This document shows, in pieces, positions 17,786-26,028 of a DNA stretch of 64,000 nt; position 1 is the first letter of the stretch, and the number at the start of each line of letters is the position of its first letter. Position numbers and translations under genes: made by a program. The DNA is from Sphingopyxis yananensis (GTDB lineage Bacteria; Pseudomonadota; Alphaproteobacteria; Sphingomonadales; Sphingomonadaceae). Below the pieces are notes generated by a model that searched no databases, was not told the origin of the DNA, and worked only from the letters and a program-made list of their open reading frames with translations. Where the stretch lies: assembly GCF_020687785.1 (NCBI RefSeq), contig NZ_JAJEWI010000001.1:1-64000 (forward strand). Reading direction: 5' to 3'.

Positions 17786-18232
17786 GTGACCACTTCTTTG
17801 TCCGAAAAAACCATCGCGATCGTCAAGGCTACGGCACCCGCACTGCAAGAACATGGTGTCGCAATTACCACCCGTATGTATGAACGCTTGTTTGTGAACG
17901 CCGAGGTCCGCAGTTTGTTTGACCAAGCGGCCCAAGAGTCCGGTGAGCAGCCGCGCCGTTTGGCCGCCGCGATTTTGGGATATGCCCAAAATGTGGATAA
18001 GCTGCAGAATTTAACCCCGGTCGTGGCCCGTATGGTAAAGCGCCATGTGGAAACGGGCGTGAAGGCCGAACATTATCCGTTGGTCGCCGATGCTTTGTTG
18101 CCCGCCATTCGGGATGTCTTGCAGGATGCCGCAACCGATGAGGTTTTGGCTGCGTGGGGCGAAGCCTATTGGTTTTTGGCGAATATCCTGATTGCGCAGG
18201 AACAAGATGCCTATGCGTTGCAAGACGCATAA
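17786..18232 (+). CDS. Single-domain haemoglobin (flavohaemoglobin-type globin)
   Basis: 148 residues from a GTG at 17786, chosen for its well-placed AGAGGA. It is a complete globin without reductase domain: SEKTIAIVKATAPALQEHGV begins the A helix, a tyrosine and phenylalanine lie in ITTRMYERLF, and the proximal His is probably in VKRHVETGVKAEHYPLV; the end WGEAYWFLANILIAQE is typical of flavohaemoglobin globin domains. Such proteins turn NO into nitrate with a separate reductase. Divergence from an NsrR-like gene and the palindromes point to NO detoxification. Confidence 0.85.
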   Translation: MTTSLSEKTIAIVKATAPALQEHGVAITTRMYERLFVNAEVRSLFDQAAQESGEQPRRLAAAILGYAQNVDKLQNLTPVVARMVKRHVETGVKAEHYPLVADALLPAIRDVLQDAATDEVLAAWGEAYWFLANILIAQEQDAYALQDA

Positions 18233-18247
18233 ATCGTCAGATATGAT

Positions 18248-18288
18248 ATTATGCGGCGATGGTACATTGGCGTCGCCGCATAATTTTT
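18248..18288. terminator. Intrinsic terminator between globin and GNAT genes
   Basis: ATTATGCGGCGA pairs perfectly with TCGCCGCATAAT and is followed by a T-rich run. It lies between convergent genes and probably serves the globin gene. Confidence 0.75.
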
Positions 18289-18304
18289 AATGGCAAAGAT
18301 CGCC

Positions 18305-18943
18305 TTACTGGGCCGAAGATGGTCCGATATGATCCGAAAATAAGGCGCGCCAGCTGTCGCGGTGCAATTCCCAATAGTTGGACAGGCGGATGCTTCCGTC
18401 AGGGCGGGTGCTTTGACGTTCTCCGTTGGGGGTAAAGCCAGCCGCTTCGATAACGCGGGCAGATTTTACATTATCTTTGGCGGCGGTCAGGCCAATCAGG
18501 CGAACGCCCAAATGGTCGAACATCCACCCGAAACTGCGCGCGGCACCCATTTTCCCGCGTCCTTGGCCTTGAATATCCGCTCGGCTGGCCCCCGCCAATT
18601 CTGCGGCAGAGCGGTCTGGCCAAATGGTGAAATAGGAATAGCCTGCCACCTTGGAATCATCGTCCAGCGTGACGGCCAAAATTGCTTCTCCGCGCGACTG
18701 GCCTTCACGGGCCGTGGCAATCCAGTCCGCGATGATGTTGGGGGTAAATGGTCGAGGGAGGTCGTAAATTGGGTCTGACACATTGGGGTCGGACAGCAGG
18801 GCGATCAGTCCGTCGACATGATCACTGCTGGCGAGGTGATAATTTGTACCTAGCAATTGCAGGTCAGCGCTGCGCACCGCTGCGCGAATGGCCTGTGCTT
18901 CTTGGTCGCAGACGCTTAGGATGGTGGTTGGCGGCGCGCTCAT
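18305..18943 (-). CDS. GNAT-family N-acetyltransferase (RimJ/RimL-like)
   Basis: 212 residues. The RimJ/RimL-type pattern is seen: GLIALLSDPNVSDPIYDLPR, then VAGYSYFTIWPD, the acetyl-CoA loop region QGQGRGKMGAARSFGWMFD and the late motif NVKSARVIEAAGFTPNGER. The first of these is the usual substrate-side segment. It probably acetylates an amine of a small molecule or protein N-terminus. The start overlaps the thioesterase stop (ATGA), making it the last gene of a three-gene operon under the hydrolase promoter. Confidence 0.8.
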   Translation of the reverse strand: MSAPPTTILSVCDQEAQAIRAAVRSADLQLLGTNYHLASSDHVDGLIALLSDPNVSDPIYDLPRPFTPNIIADWIATAREGQSRGEAILAVTLDDDSKVAGYSYFTIWPDRSAAELAGASRADIQGQGRGKMGAARSFGWMFDHLGVRLIGLTAAKDNVKSARVIEAAGFTPNGERQSTRPDGSIRLSNYWELHRDSWRALFSDHIGPSSAQ

Positions 18944-19803
18944 GACGAGTTTTTATGCGGGGCTGGGCTTGGGGTGGCTGGGCGTTCCCTTACGACCAAA
19001 GTTTGGCTGGCGACACCAATGGGGCCATGCTCATCAAATAGGCGGGTGAGCGTGGTGCCAACGCCGCAGGATTGAATTTGGGTTTGCGCCATCACGCCAA
19101 TCCATTCCCCCATCGCGGGGCGGTGCAAATGCACACTGAGGTCGGCATTGGAAAATAGATATTGCTGCGGCGAAATGACCCAACTGACACCGCTGCCAAA
19201 GTCTGCCGCAGCGGCGGCCCGCATAGCCGGGGTGTTTTCGTGGCCGCGTATCAGGGGGACGGTCAATCGAAACCACGCCGCAGCGGGGCCAGCTTGGTTA
19301 CTATTGCCTTGGGCCAGACGGTGGTCCATGGCGCTGTGATAAAAAGACGTTCTGACTGGCATCCCTGGAATGACCAATGGCGCGCCGCATTGTGCGGGTA
19401 GCGGGGTCATGTGGGCGGGATCCCATCCGGCAACATCCGCAGGAAGCGATACATCCTGCCGCCGCACCAGCAAGGCATGCGCGCGGGCTACCAAAATGTC
19501 GCTAGCGAACAAGTCAATCGTCAGGCGGCAGGTCGAACGGCCAGAATGGACGTCGATTTGTGATGTCAGCGATGCGACCGGAACAGGTTTGATCAACTCT
19601 AGGCTGAGCCGCGACATTTGCCAGCCCTCATCTGGCATCGCTTGCTCTGCTAGATGAACGCATAGCGCCGCGGGAGCGCCGCCATGTTGCGCGCGCGGAT
19701 CCCACGGGCCGCTGGAAAGCGCGGTTGCTTGCCAATTCTTGCCGTGGTGGACGAAAACACTATCTGGCGCGACATCTGTGCTGGGGGCGCTTGTTTCAGC
19801 CAT
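18940..19803 (-). CDS. Acyl-CoA thioesterase family protein (TesB-like double hotdog)
   Basis: 287 residues from ATG 19803. The pattern NWQATALSSGPWDPRAQHGG, GAPAALCVHLAEQ, RLSLELIKPVPVAS and the second half VSWVISPQQYLFSNADLSVH match acyl-CoA thioesterase proteins of the TesB/4HBT_3 type, which hydrolyse acyl-CoA esters. The start overlaps the end of the alpha/beta hydrolase gene by 8 bases, so the two are translationally coupled. The upstream part of the long frame (to 19965) lies inside the hydrolase gene and was not used. Confidence 0.78.
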   Translation of the reverse strand: MAETSAPSTDVAPDSVFVHHGKNWQATALSSGPWDPRAQHGGAPAALCVHLAEQAMPDEGWQMSRLSLELIKPVPVASLTSQIDVHSGRSTCRLTIDLFASDILVARAHALLVRRQDVSLPADVAGWDPAHMTPLPAQCGAPLVIPGMPVRTSFYHSAMDHRLAQGNSNQAGPAAAWFRLTVPLIRGHENTPAMRAAAAADFGSGVSWVISPQQYLFSNADLSVHLHRPAMGEWIGVMAQTQIQSCGVGTTLTRLFDEHGPIGVASQTLVVRERPATPSPAPHKNSS

Positions 19804-20674
19804 GAAAAGCCGTGCCCAGCGTTTGCTTGCAAAATGCAATGATCGCATCATTGAATATATCATTGCGGTCGCCCGCGACCATATGTCCGGCACCGGCAAT
19901 GTCGGCCACTTGTAGCCGTGGCAAGCGCGATCGAAAGCTGTCGATGCTCGCGTCGCTGACAACATCGCTGGAGAGGCCGCGCACCACCAGCACCGGAATT
20001 TCAGGTAAGGTGATGAGTGTGTTTGCGGCGGTGGGCAGGTTCCGCAAATGGCTGGATTGTGGGCTGCTGAGCATCAGCGGGTCCCAGTGCCAATATAGCC
20101 GTCCGTCATCCTTTAGGCGCAGATTTTTCATCAAACCGCTGGTGTCGCGGGTAGGGGGGCGATGGGGGTTGTAGGCGTTAACTGCTGCCGCAGCGTCTTC
20201 TATGGAGGCAAAGCCGCCATGGTGGCTTTGCATGAAGTTCAAAATGCGAGCAAGGCCGCTGGGTTCGGGTTCAGGGACGATGTCCACCAACACCAGTCCA
20301 GCGGGGCGCAGTCCTTCGTGAATGGCCTGAATGGCGGTGGCGCCGCCCAATGAAGCACCGACCAAAATGAAGGGAGTATCCAAAATATCGGTTACGGCTT
20401 TTAGGTCGCTGGCGCGATCGCTCAGCGAATAAGCGCCTTCTGGTGACCAGTCACTATCGCCATGGCCCCGCGCGTCAAAATTGATACATTGCAATCCTGA
20501 TGCCGCTAAATGGTCGGCGGCTCGGTTCCAGCTATGGCGGGTTTGGCCGCCGCCGTGTAACAAGATCACGGCCGGAGCATGGGCGGGCCCGCGATGATCG
20601 GCGACGATGTTCAGACCAGCGGGTGAATGGATGATGCGTTGCTGCGCGTCGATTATGTCTTGAACTTGGTTCAT
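19796..20674 (-). CDS. Alpha/beta-hydrolase fold enzyme
   Basis: 292 residues. Seen: HGGGQTRHSW oxyanion region, FDARGHGDSDW, the nucleophile elbow GASLGG (Ser), PVLVVRGLSSDVV before the acid, and the catalytic His in GAGHMVAGDRND. This is the esterase, haloperoxidase or hydrolase type; substrate unknown. First of a minus-strand trio with thioesterase and GNAT, divergent from a TetR gene. Two TetR-type operators lie between the divergent starts. Confidence 0.85.
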   Translation of the reverse strand: MNQVQDIIDAQQRIIHSPAGLNIVADHRGPAHAPAVILLHGGGQTRHSWNRAADHLAASGLQCINFDARGHGDSDWSPEGAYSLSDRASDLKAVTDILDTPFILVGASLGGATAIQAIHEGLRPAGLVLVDIVPEPEPSGLARILNFMQSHHGGFASIEDAAAAVNAYNPHRPPTRDTSGLMKNLRLKDDGRLYWHWDPLMLSSPQSSHLRNLPTAANTLITLPEIPVLVVRGLSSDVVSDASIDSFRSRLPRLQVADIAGAGHMVAGDRNDIFNDAIIAFCKQTLGTAFHG

Positions 20675-20772
20675 TGTGGCAGCCCGTTCAGCTGAACAGG
20701 CTGCGAGTGCGCAAATTCTCGATCTACCATCTCGTTTTTAAGCATCTTCATCCTATCCCATCGCTTGGCAGT

Positions 20773-20812
20773 CTTACCGATTGGTAGGGACGTTGACTTA
20801 CCGATCGGTAGG
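20773..20812. promoter_or_regulatory. Two tandem TetR-type operators
   Basis: CTTACCGATTGGTAGG (20773-20788) and CTTACCGATCGGTAGG (20797-20812) are two near-identical palindromes with CTACC/GGTAG-type arms, 24 bases apart. They lie between the divergent hydrolase and TetR genes, the second only 17 bases before the TetR start. This is a typical arrangement for autoregulation and control of the divergent operon. Confidence 0.8.
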
Positions 20813-20828
20813 TGTCAAGCTATAGTCT

Positions 20829-21488
20829 ATGGCTTCGGCTTTTCACCCTTCCGCATCGACCCGTGAACGGATGATCGACGAAGCGCGCGCTCTCTTTGCG
20901 GAACGCGGTTTTTATGGCGTCAGCATCGCGCAAATTGCTGCGGAACTGGGTCTGACGAAACAAGCCTTGCTTCATCATTTTGGCACCAAAGAGCGGCTAT
21001 ATGGATTGGTGTTGGAACAGATTGCGGAACAACTCATCAGCCTTCAACCTCGGCCAAACAGCGCAAGCAAGGCGGGGAAGGACGCGGAGGTGGCGGATTT
21101 GGGTCCCGCGCAGCAATTGCAGGACTGGCTGACTGCCATGATTTCGGATACGCCGTTACGCGTTGAACGATCACGTTTATTGATGCGCGAAATTTTGGAT
21201 AATCAAGTGCGGGCCGAGCATGTGGGTTCTTGGTATCTAAAGCCTTTTTTGGACGAATTTACCGCATTGCTACGACGCGTACCAAGTTGGTCCTGTGCAC
21301 CGGATGCGCAATTACAGGCTTGTTTGCTGCAATTGCTGGGCGCGGTAAATTATCACGCGGTGTCGGGACCGACTGTTAGGGGGATTTTCGGCGCAGAGGC
21401 TGCGTACCAAATGAACGCGGTTTTCGCACGCCAAATGCGGCAGATGGTGCAAGCCGTATTGGATGCCGGACCTGTGATAGATCAGTGA
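20829..21488 (+). CDS. TetR-family transcriptional regulator
   Basis: 219 residues. The N-terminal HTH reads RERMIDEARALFAERGFYGV, then SIAQIAAELGLTKQALLHHF and GTKERLYG, followed by a helical ligand-binding domain ending in QMRQMVQAVLDAG. Its start lies close behind tandem operators, with no clear ribosome-binding site, so the transcript may be nearly leaderless. It probably represses itself and the divergent hydrolase-thioesterase-GNAT operon; the inducer could be an acyl-CoA or ester. Confidence 0.85.
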   Translation: MASAFHPSASTRERMIDEARALFAERGFYGVSIAQIAAELGLTKQALLHHFGTKERLYGLVLEQIAEQLISLQPRPNSASKAGKDAEVADLGPAQQLQDWLTAMISDTPLRVERSRLLMREILDNQVRAEHVGSWYLKPFLDEFTALLRRVPSWSCAPDAQLQACLLQLLGAVNYHAVSGPTVRGIFGAEAAYQMNAVFARQMRQMVQAVLDAGPVIDQ

Positions 21489-21650
21489 CCTGATCGCTAG
21501 ATGATGTCATGACGCTACGAAATTGATTTCTGTTTTCGCCATGCTAGGGAGGCTCGTTTTCCTGTGCAGGTTCTTGCTGTCTTCGTTGTGTTCATATTCG
21601 CTCGATTGCTCTGACCCCAAAATAGGAATGGCTTCAAAGCGGAGGTCAGA

Positions 21651-22829
21651 TTGAACAAGCAATTTTTCCGTGCTTTTGGTCCAGCGGTGGGACGGGTGCC
21701 ATGGACTGAGGCGGTTCGGGCGGGCGTTGGTGCGCTTGTCGGGTTGGGGCTGACGGGCCTGTTCCTTTTGTCTCCCTTGATTGATTTGCAGCAGGGTTTG
21801 TTTCTGATGGCGCCATTTGGGGCCAGCGCCGTGCTGCTTTTTGCGGTGCCGAACAGCCCCTTGGCCCAGCCATGGTCTGCGATTGTTGGAAATGTGGTCG
21901 CGGCTGTTGTCGCAATTGCAGTCTGCATGATCGTGCATGACCCGATTTTGAAAATTGCGATTGCCGTCTGCGCTGCCATTGCCACGATGATCCTGTGCCG
22001 CGCTTTGCATCCGCCCGGCGGGGCGATTGCGATGACGGCGGCATTAAACCCTGATTTGGTTGAAAGGCTAGGATTTTTCTATGCTGTGGCACCTGTCGGG
22101 GTGGGGACATGCGCCTTGGTGGGGATTGCTATTGGCTATGCCCATTTGACGGGGCGGCGATATCCCTTTCGTCAATTTGATGAGCCCAGCAAACATGCCA
22201 CTCATGACCGTAACCCCAGCGAGCGGCTGGGGTTGTCGCAGGACGAGCTGGCGGATATTCTGAAACAATATCGACAGTCATTTAACTTGGGTGTCGAAGA
22301 TTTGGCGCGTTTGATTGGCGCTGCGGAACTGCAAGCGGCGTCCCATAAAACAGGGCCTTTGTACGTTGGCGATATTATGTCGACGGATTTAATTTCGGTA
22401 GGACCGGAAACGCCGGTTTCCGAGGTGTTGGATCTGTTCAAGCGGCATCGTTTCACATCTTTGCCGGTGGTGCGCGATGATCAGGAGTTTTTGGGTATCA
22501 TTTTTCAGATCGACGTGATCGATCATTTCAAGAATAATCTAGCGGAGCATATGCGCGGCATCGCATCACAGGCGGGGCGTATGTTCCGCATCGAAACAGC
22601 CACTGCTGGCCGCATTATGCAAAATAGGGCTCCGCAGGTGAGGGCTGAAGATAGTGTCGCATCTTTGTTGCCCTTGATGGCGGATGGCGACGTGGACGCT
22701 GTGCCTGTGCTGGATGGCAAGCGCATTGTCGGCATTGCGACACGCACGGATTTGGTTGCTGGTTTAACGCGAATGGCGGCGAGGGTGGATGATGATGCAT
22801 CCCGAGCCATTGCCCCTGCGGCACCATAA
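21651..22829 (+). CDS. HPP-family integral membrane protein with C-terminal CBS pair
   Basis: 392 residues. The start is a TTG at 21651, chosen because GGAGG lies 6 bases upstream. Four hydrophobic segments in residues 20-170 include MAPFGASAVLLFAVPNSPLA and LHPPGGAIAM, the HPP motif of this family; members of the family have been described as nitrite transporters in plants and cyanobacteria. Residues about 240-380 hold two CBS modules (GDIMSTDLISVGPETPVSE, DAVPVLDGKRIVGIATRTDL), which bind adenine nucleotides and could gate transport. Substrate not known here. Confidence 0.82.
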   Translation: MNKQFFRAFGPAVGRVPWTEAVRAGVGALVGLGLTGLFLLSPLIDLQQGLFLMAPFGASAVLLFAVPNSPLAQPWSAIVGNVVAAVVAIAVCMIVHDPILKIAIAVCAAIATMILCRALHPPGGAIAMTAALNPDLVERLGFFYAVAPVGVGTCALVGIAIGYAHLTGRRYPFRQFDEPSKHATHDRNPSERLGLSQDELADILKQYRQSFNLGVEDLARLIGAAELQAASHKTGPLYVGDIMSTDLISVGPETPVSEVLDLFKRHRFTSLPVVRDDQEFLGIIFQIDVIDHFKNNLAEHMRGIASQAGRMFRIETATAGRIMQNRAPQVRAEDSVASLLPLMADGDVDAVPVLDGKRIVGIATRTDLVAGLTRMAARVDDDASRAIAPAAP

Positions 22830-22949
22830 TCTTTTGTTGGCATGCTGGGGTGCGATGGAGAGCGGCCGCACCCTTTGGGATGATTTGTCTTTCGATATGG
22901 CGGCCACATTATATTATGTGATCGCCCAGTCTGATGCTAGCTATGCCTG

Positions 22950-23462
22950 ATGCGCCAAATTGTCGAAGTGATCGTAAATGATCGGATGCAGCAGGGGTAT
23001 CGTTACGCCCGAACGGAAGCATTTGGGCAGGGCTTTGACCCTGATTTTCAGCCGGAGTTAACGCCTGCGCAAATGCTCAGTCTTGGGGTGTTTTGCGGGA
23101 AATATATGACGGACTGCCAGCAAGAATTTCCCGCTGACTGGTTCCTTGCGGCGAAGCTGGCACCCAGACAGCCGGATTGTTCGCTCAATTATTTTGGGGT
23201 GCGCGCCAGTGTCCCGCTTCGTGTTTGGATTGAAAAAGGCTGGATTTATCCGGACGATCCGCGCGGGTGGTTTCAATGGTATTGTCGTTATTATTCTGGA
23301 CGGAGGTTGCCCGAAGAGGATCGGCGTCAGATCTCACGCTGGAAAGCATTTCGGCGTCATGCTGCGCAAGTGGTGAAAAACTGTAATCCAGGCGATCCAT
23401 TCTGCCGGCCCAAGCAGCGCCAAGCATTGTTACAATGGGCCTATGATAGCCGTGATTTGTAA
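22950..23462 (+). CDS. Conserved protein of unknown function, aromatic-rich
   Basis: 170 residues with no signal peptide or transmembrane segment. Seen: GVFCGKYMTDCQQEFPADWF, LNYFGVRASVPLRVWIEKGW, DPRGWFQWYCRYYSGRRLPE and KNCNPGDPFCRPKQRQALLQ, then WAYDSRDL. I recognise this pattern as a widely conserved unknown family, but cannot name a function. The density of Trp, Tyr, Cys and Arg suggests a compact, possibly nucleic-acid- or metal-binding fold. It stands alone between the HPP-CBS gene and the convergent monooxygenase. Confidence 0.7.
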   Translation: MRQIVEVIVNDRMQQGYRYARTEAFGQGFDPDFQPELTPAQMLSLGVFCGKYMTDCQQEFPADWFLAAKLAPRQPDCSLNYFGVRASVPLRVWIEKGWIYPDDPRGWFQWYCRYYSGRRLPEEDRRQISRWKAFRRHAAQVVKNCNPGDPFCRPKQRQALLQWAYDSRDL

Positions 23463-23518
23463 TGTGCCAAGAGTCGGATGCGTAGGGCGCAAGGCGTCGG
23501 ATGCGCTGGTCTGTCTGC

Positions 23519-23553
23519 CCCTAGCCCTAGCTTGCAAAGAGCTAGGGCTAGGG
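23519..23553. other. Perfect 14-bp inverted repeat (hairpin)
   Basis: CCCTAGCCCTAGCT and AGCTAGGGCTAGGG are exact complements around a 7-base loop, lying between two convergent genes. There is no T-run after either arm, so it is not a standard intrinsic terminator; Rho-type, protein-binding or mRNA-stabilising roles are possible. Confidence 0.7.
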
Positions 23554-23669
23554 ATTGCACGGACGGGCGGCGCAATCATCAGATTCGGCAGATCAAACTA
23601 GCGTGTGCAGATGGACCACGCCGCCCCAAGGCATTGGTTTAAATATACCCCGCCGCCCCATGTCGTGCG

Positions 23670-25193
23670 TCAGTCGGCGCTTCGAGCGGAATGGCTAGCG
23701 CCTAGATGTTGGGATTTGGGTCTGGCTGTGATGCTATGGCGGTTGTCGCGAAGGTGGCTGGCCATTTGGTGTTGGGGCTTTGAGGGGACTTTCGTCGTTG
23801 CTTTTGCTTTCGCGGGCCGAAAAACCGACATGTTGCTTGGCCGAGCGGTGCGTTGCAAATAAGCTTCGAGTGAGTCATCCATTGCGTCGAGCCATCGCGT
23901 ATGATGCGGAACAGCGTCCGTTCCTGTCATCACGGATGTGTAGCAGCGGTTGCGATACCCCATGATATCCGCCTTTTTATCCTTTTTCCATTGCAAGAAT
24001 ATTTGATTAACAGCCTTGATATCAATGGCAGGATAATCCGTTTGCCGAATTAACCGGTCAATATAGGCGCCTTGAAATTCAAAAGCATTGGCATCGGTTT
24101 CAATCTCATCTTCCAATTCGCGCCAATGTTGATTGGCCTGCTCCATTTTCTGTGCGGACGGAAGCGCGATACGGCCCATGATGATGTCGCGCGTCAGCCA
24201 CGCTTGGGCATCAAACATGTTAAAACTATACCATAAATCCTGCATCCCTAAGTAGAAGAGTTGCGGATTGGGCGTAAATGTGACGCCTTCGTAAAGATCA
24301 AGAGGCCATAGTCGATTGCTTGTTTTCAAGCGTAGCGCGTCCGGCAGGAACGGGAAGTCATGCCGATAACCGGTGCATAAGATGATGGCATCGACATGCT
24401 GGGTCGATCCATCTTTGAAGTGCGCAACATTGCCGTCAACGTGGGCGAGCAATGGCTTTTCGGTCCAATTATCCGGCCAGTCATAGCCCATAGGCTTGCT
24501 CCGATAGCTGGTGGTCACTGATTTTGCGCCATATTTATAGCATTGCGAGCCGATATCTTCGGCTGAATAGCTGGAGCCGATAAGCAGGACATGCTTGTCC
24601 TGAAATTCCGTTGCATCGCGGAAATCATGGGCATGAAGTATGCGGCCTGGGAAATGGTCGAAGCCAGAGAATTCGGGCATATGCGGCGTGGAGAAATGGC
24701 CTGTGGCGACGATAACATGATCGAACTCGCCGGAAATTAGGCGATCTTCCGTGTAATCCATGCTTGTCACGGTGAATTTTTTGCTGTGTTCGTCGAAGGT
24801 TACGGATTTCACCGCCGTGTTGAAACGGATGTATGGCCGAACCCCTGCTTTTTGAACTCTACCTTGGATATAGTCCCACAATACTTCGCGCGGGGGGTAA
24901 GATGAAATCGGTTCACCGAAATGTTCATCAAAACTATAATCGGCAAATTCAAGGCACTCCTTCGGTCCATTGGACCAAAGATAGCGATACATGCTGCCGT
25001 GAACGGGTTCGCCATTCTCGTCCACGCCGGTGCGCCAGCTATAGTTCCACATGCCGCCCCAGTCTTTTTGCTTTTCGAAACAGACGATCTCGGGGATGTC
25101 TGCGCCTTTTTGCTTGGCGGCTTGAAAAGCTCGCAACTGAGCAAGCCCCGATGGGCCTGCACCAATGATGGCGACACGTTTTTCTTTGGACAT
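23670..25193 (-). CDS. tmm: Trimethylamine monooxygenase-like flavin monooxygenase with a basic C-terminal tail
   Basis: 507 residues. FAD motif GAGPSG at residues 11-16, the FMO signature [13 protein letters not shown], a second [17 protein letters not shown], and the active-site region [37 protein letters not shown] match bacterial trimethylamine monooxygenase (Tmm) very closely. Tmm turns trimethylamine into trimethylamine N-oxide with NADPH and O2 and can also oxidise dimethyl sulfide or indole. No Tdm or TMAO transporter is adjacent. Known Tmm proteins end shortly after EAYL; here a further 60 residues, rich in Ala, Ser, His, Lys and Arg, follow from about residue 448. Loss of an original stop by mutation is likely. 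Confidence 0.85.
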   Translation of the reverse strand: MSKEKRVAIIGAGPSGLAQLRAFQAAKQKGADIPEIVCFEKQKDWGGMWNYSWRTGVDENGEPVHGSMYRYLWSNGPKECLEFADYSFDEHFGEPISSYPPREVLWDYIQGRVQKAGVRPYIRFNTAVKSVTFDEHSKKFTVTSMDYTEDRLISGEFDHVIVATGHFSTPHMPEFSGFDHFPGRILHAHDFRDATEFQDKHVLLIGSSYSAEDIGSQCYKYGAKSVTTSYRSKPMGYDWPDNWTEKPLLAHVDGNVAHFKDGSTQHVDAIILCTGYRHDFPFLPDALRLKTSNRLWPLDLYEGVTFTPNPQLFYLGMQDLWYSFNMFDAQAWLTRDIIMGRIALPSAQKMEQANQHWRELEDEIETDANAFEFQGAYIDRLIRQTDYPAIDIKAVNQIFLQWKKDKKADIMGYRNRCYTSVMTGTDAVPHHTRWLDAMDDSLEAYLQRTARPSNMSVFRPAKAKATTKVPSKPQHQMASHLRDNRHSITARPKSQHLGASHSARSAD

Positions 25194-25661
25194 AATCTAC
25201 CTATTCAAATGAGCACCCGAGGGCTGCGTTAGCCGTATCGTGGGTCAGAAAATGAAGGTTTCGGATATCAGGGGGCGGACGAAGGTGCGCGGCGATGACG
25301 CGGTGCGCAAAGCCAAAAAATCCACCCAGAACAGTAAAATGTTCAAGCTATATGACGGTTGTCAAATCCGAAATAAATTAAGTTCACAACTCAATAAAAT
25401 TGTTAGAAATTTAAACAATAAGAAGTAAACTTTTTGTGATATTCTTAAAGATATATTTAAGAATATAATTTAAATTTCACGCGATCTCCCCGTTATTTTT
25501 GATCAAAAATAGCTAGCATGATCATGAGAGAATTGCAAATTTGAGGAATGTGATCAACCTAAATTGATATGGTGATAGATCTAATCTAATCATATGCTTG
25601 ACATGCATTTGGCAACGGATTTTCAAGCTTTTCACCGCTCCGAACGGCGGGAGAAATTGCG

Positions 25662-25787
25662 ATGTTGCTGGATTTTTTATTGCTAATTTTATTCGCTCTC
25701 ATGCAGGGCCTGCTGGGCTCTTGCATTGTCATAGATGCCGTAAATCATGGTCATGCTATTAGCCCGTCTTTGTGGGCTAATATTTAA
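25662..25787 (+). CDS. Possible small membrane protein (41 residues)
   Basis: ATG at 25662 has GGCGGGAG about 10 bases upstream. The translation MLLDFLLLILFALMQGLLGS is one hydrophobic helix, followed by CIVIDAVNHGHAISPSLW. A terminator-like hairpin lies about 75 bases downstream. The short length and lack of recognised family make this tentative; the stretch may instead be an untranslated RNA. Confidence 0.3.
   Translation: MLLDFLLLILFALMQGLLGSCIVIDAVNHGHAISPSLWANI
25757..25782. other. 9-bp perfect hairpin
   Basis: TATTAGCCC pairs exactly with GGGCTAATA across an 8-base loop, overlapping the 3' end of the small reading frame. Followed by TTTAATGACC, so only a weak terminator at best. Confidence 0.5.
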
Positions 25788-25863
25788 TGACCTTGTGTAT
25801 AGGGTGTCCGGTATGTTTGGTGAGGGCGCTGCGATCCAGCCGGGAGTGGTGTGCAGTCGAATT

Positions 25864-25896
25864 TGCTTGACGATTTTCAGTCAAGCATATGTTTTT
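25864..25896 (+). terminator. Candidate intrinsic terminator
   Basis: TGCTTGAC and GTCAAGCA form an 8-bp stem with an 8-base loop, followed by TATGTTTTT. It could end a short plus-strand transcript from the gap. Confidence 0.5.
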
Positions 25897-26028
25897 AAAT
25901 GAATATTATTAATTCTTCGGCGATGGTTTGGCGCGAAATCTGTTGCAAACCAGATGCCCCGCAATGACACGTCGGGCTTAGGTCTTGTGGCGAAAGCTGA
26001 GGGCGCAATATCCTATCGGAACGCCGCT

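Larger units (their letters stand above)
25194..26028. other. 835-base gap, AT-rich upstream region of tmm and possible small transcript
   Basis: About 25370-25560 is strikingly AT-rich (runs such as TATATTTAAGAATATAATTT), a likely promoter region for the monooxygenase on the minus strand. The right half holds a 41-codon frame at 25662-25787 and two hairpins (25757-25782 and 25864-25887, the latter followed by TATGTTTTT). No larger gene is supported. Confidence 0.6.

Noticed and set aside
25240..25428. 62-codon frame in the AT-rich gap
   Set aside because: Lys/Asn-rich because of base composition; no start signal and overlaps the likely tmm promoter.
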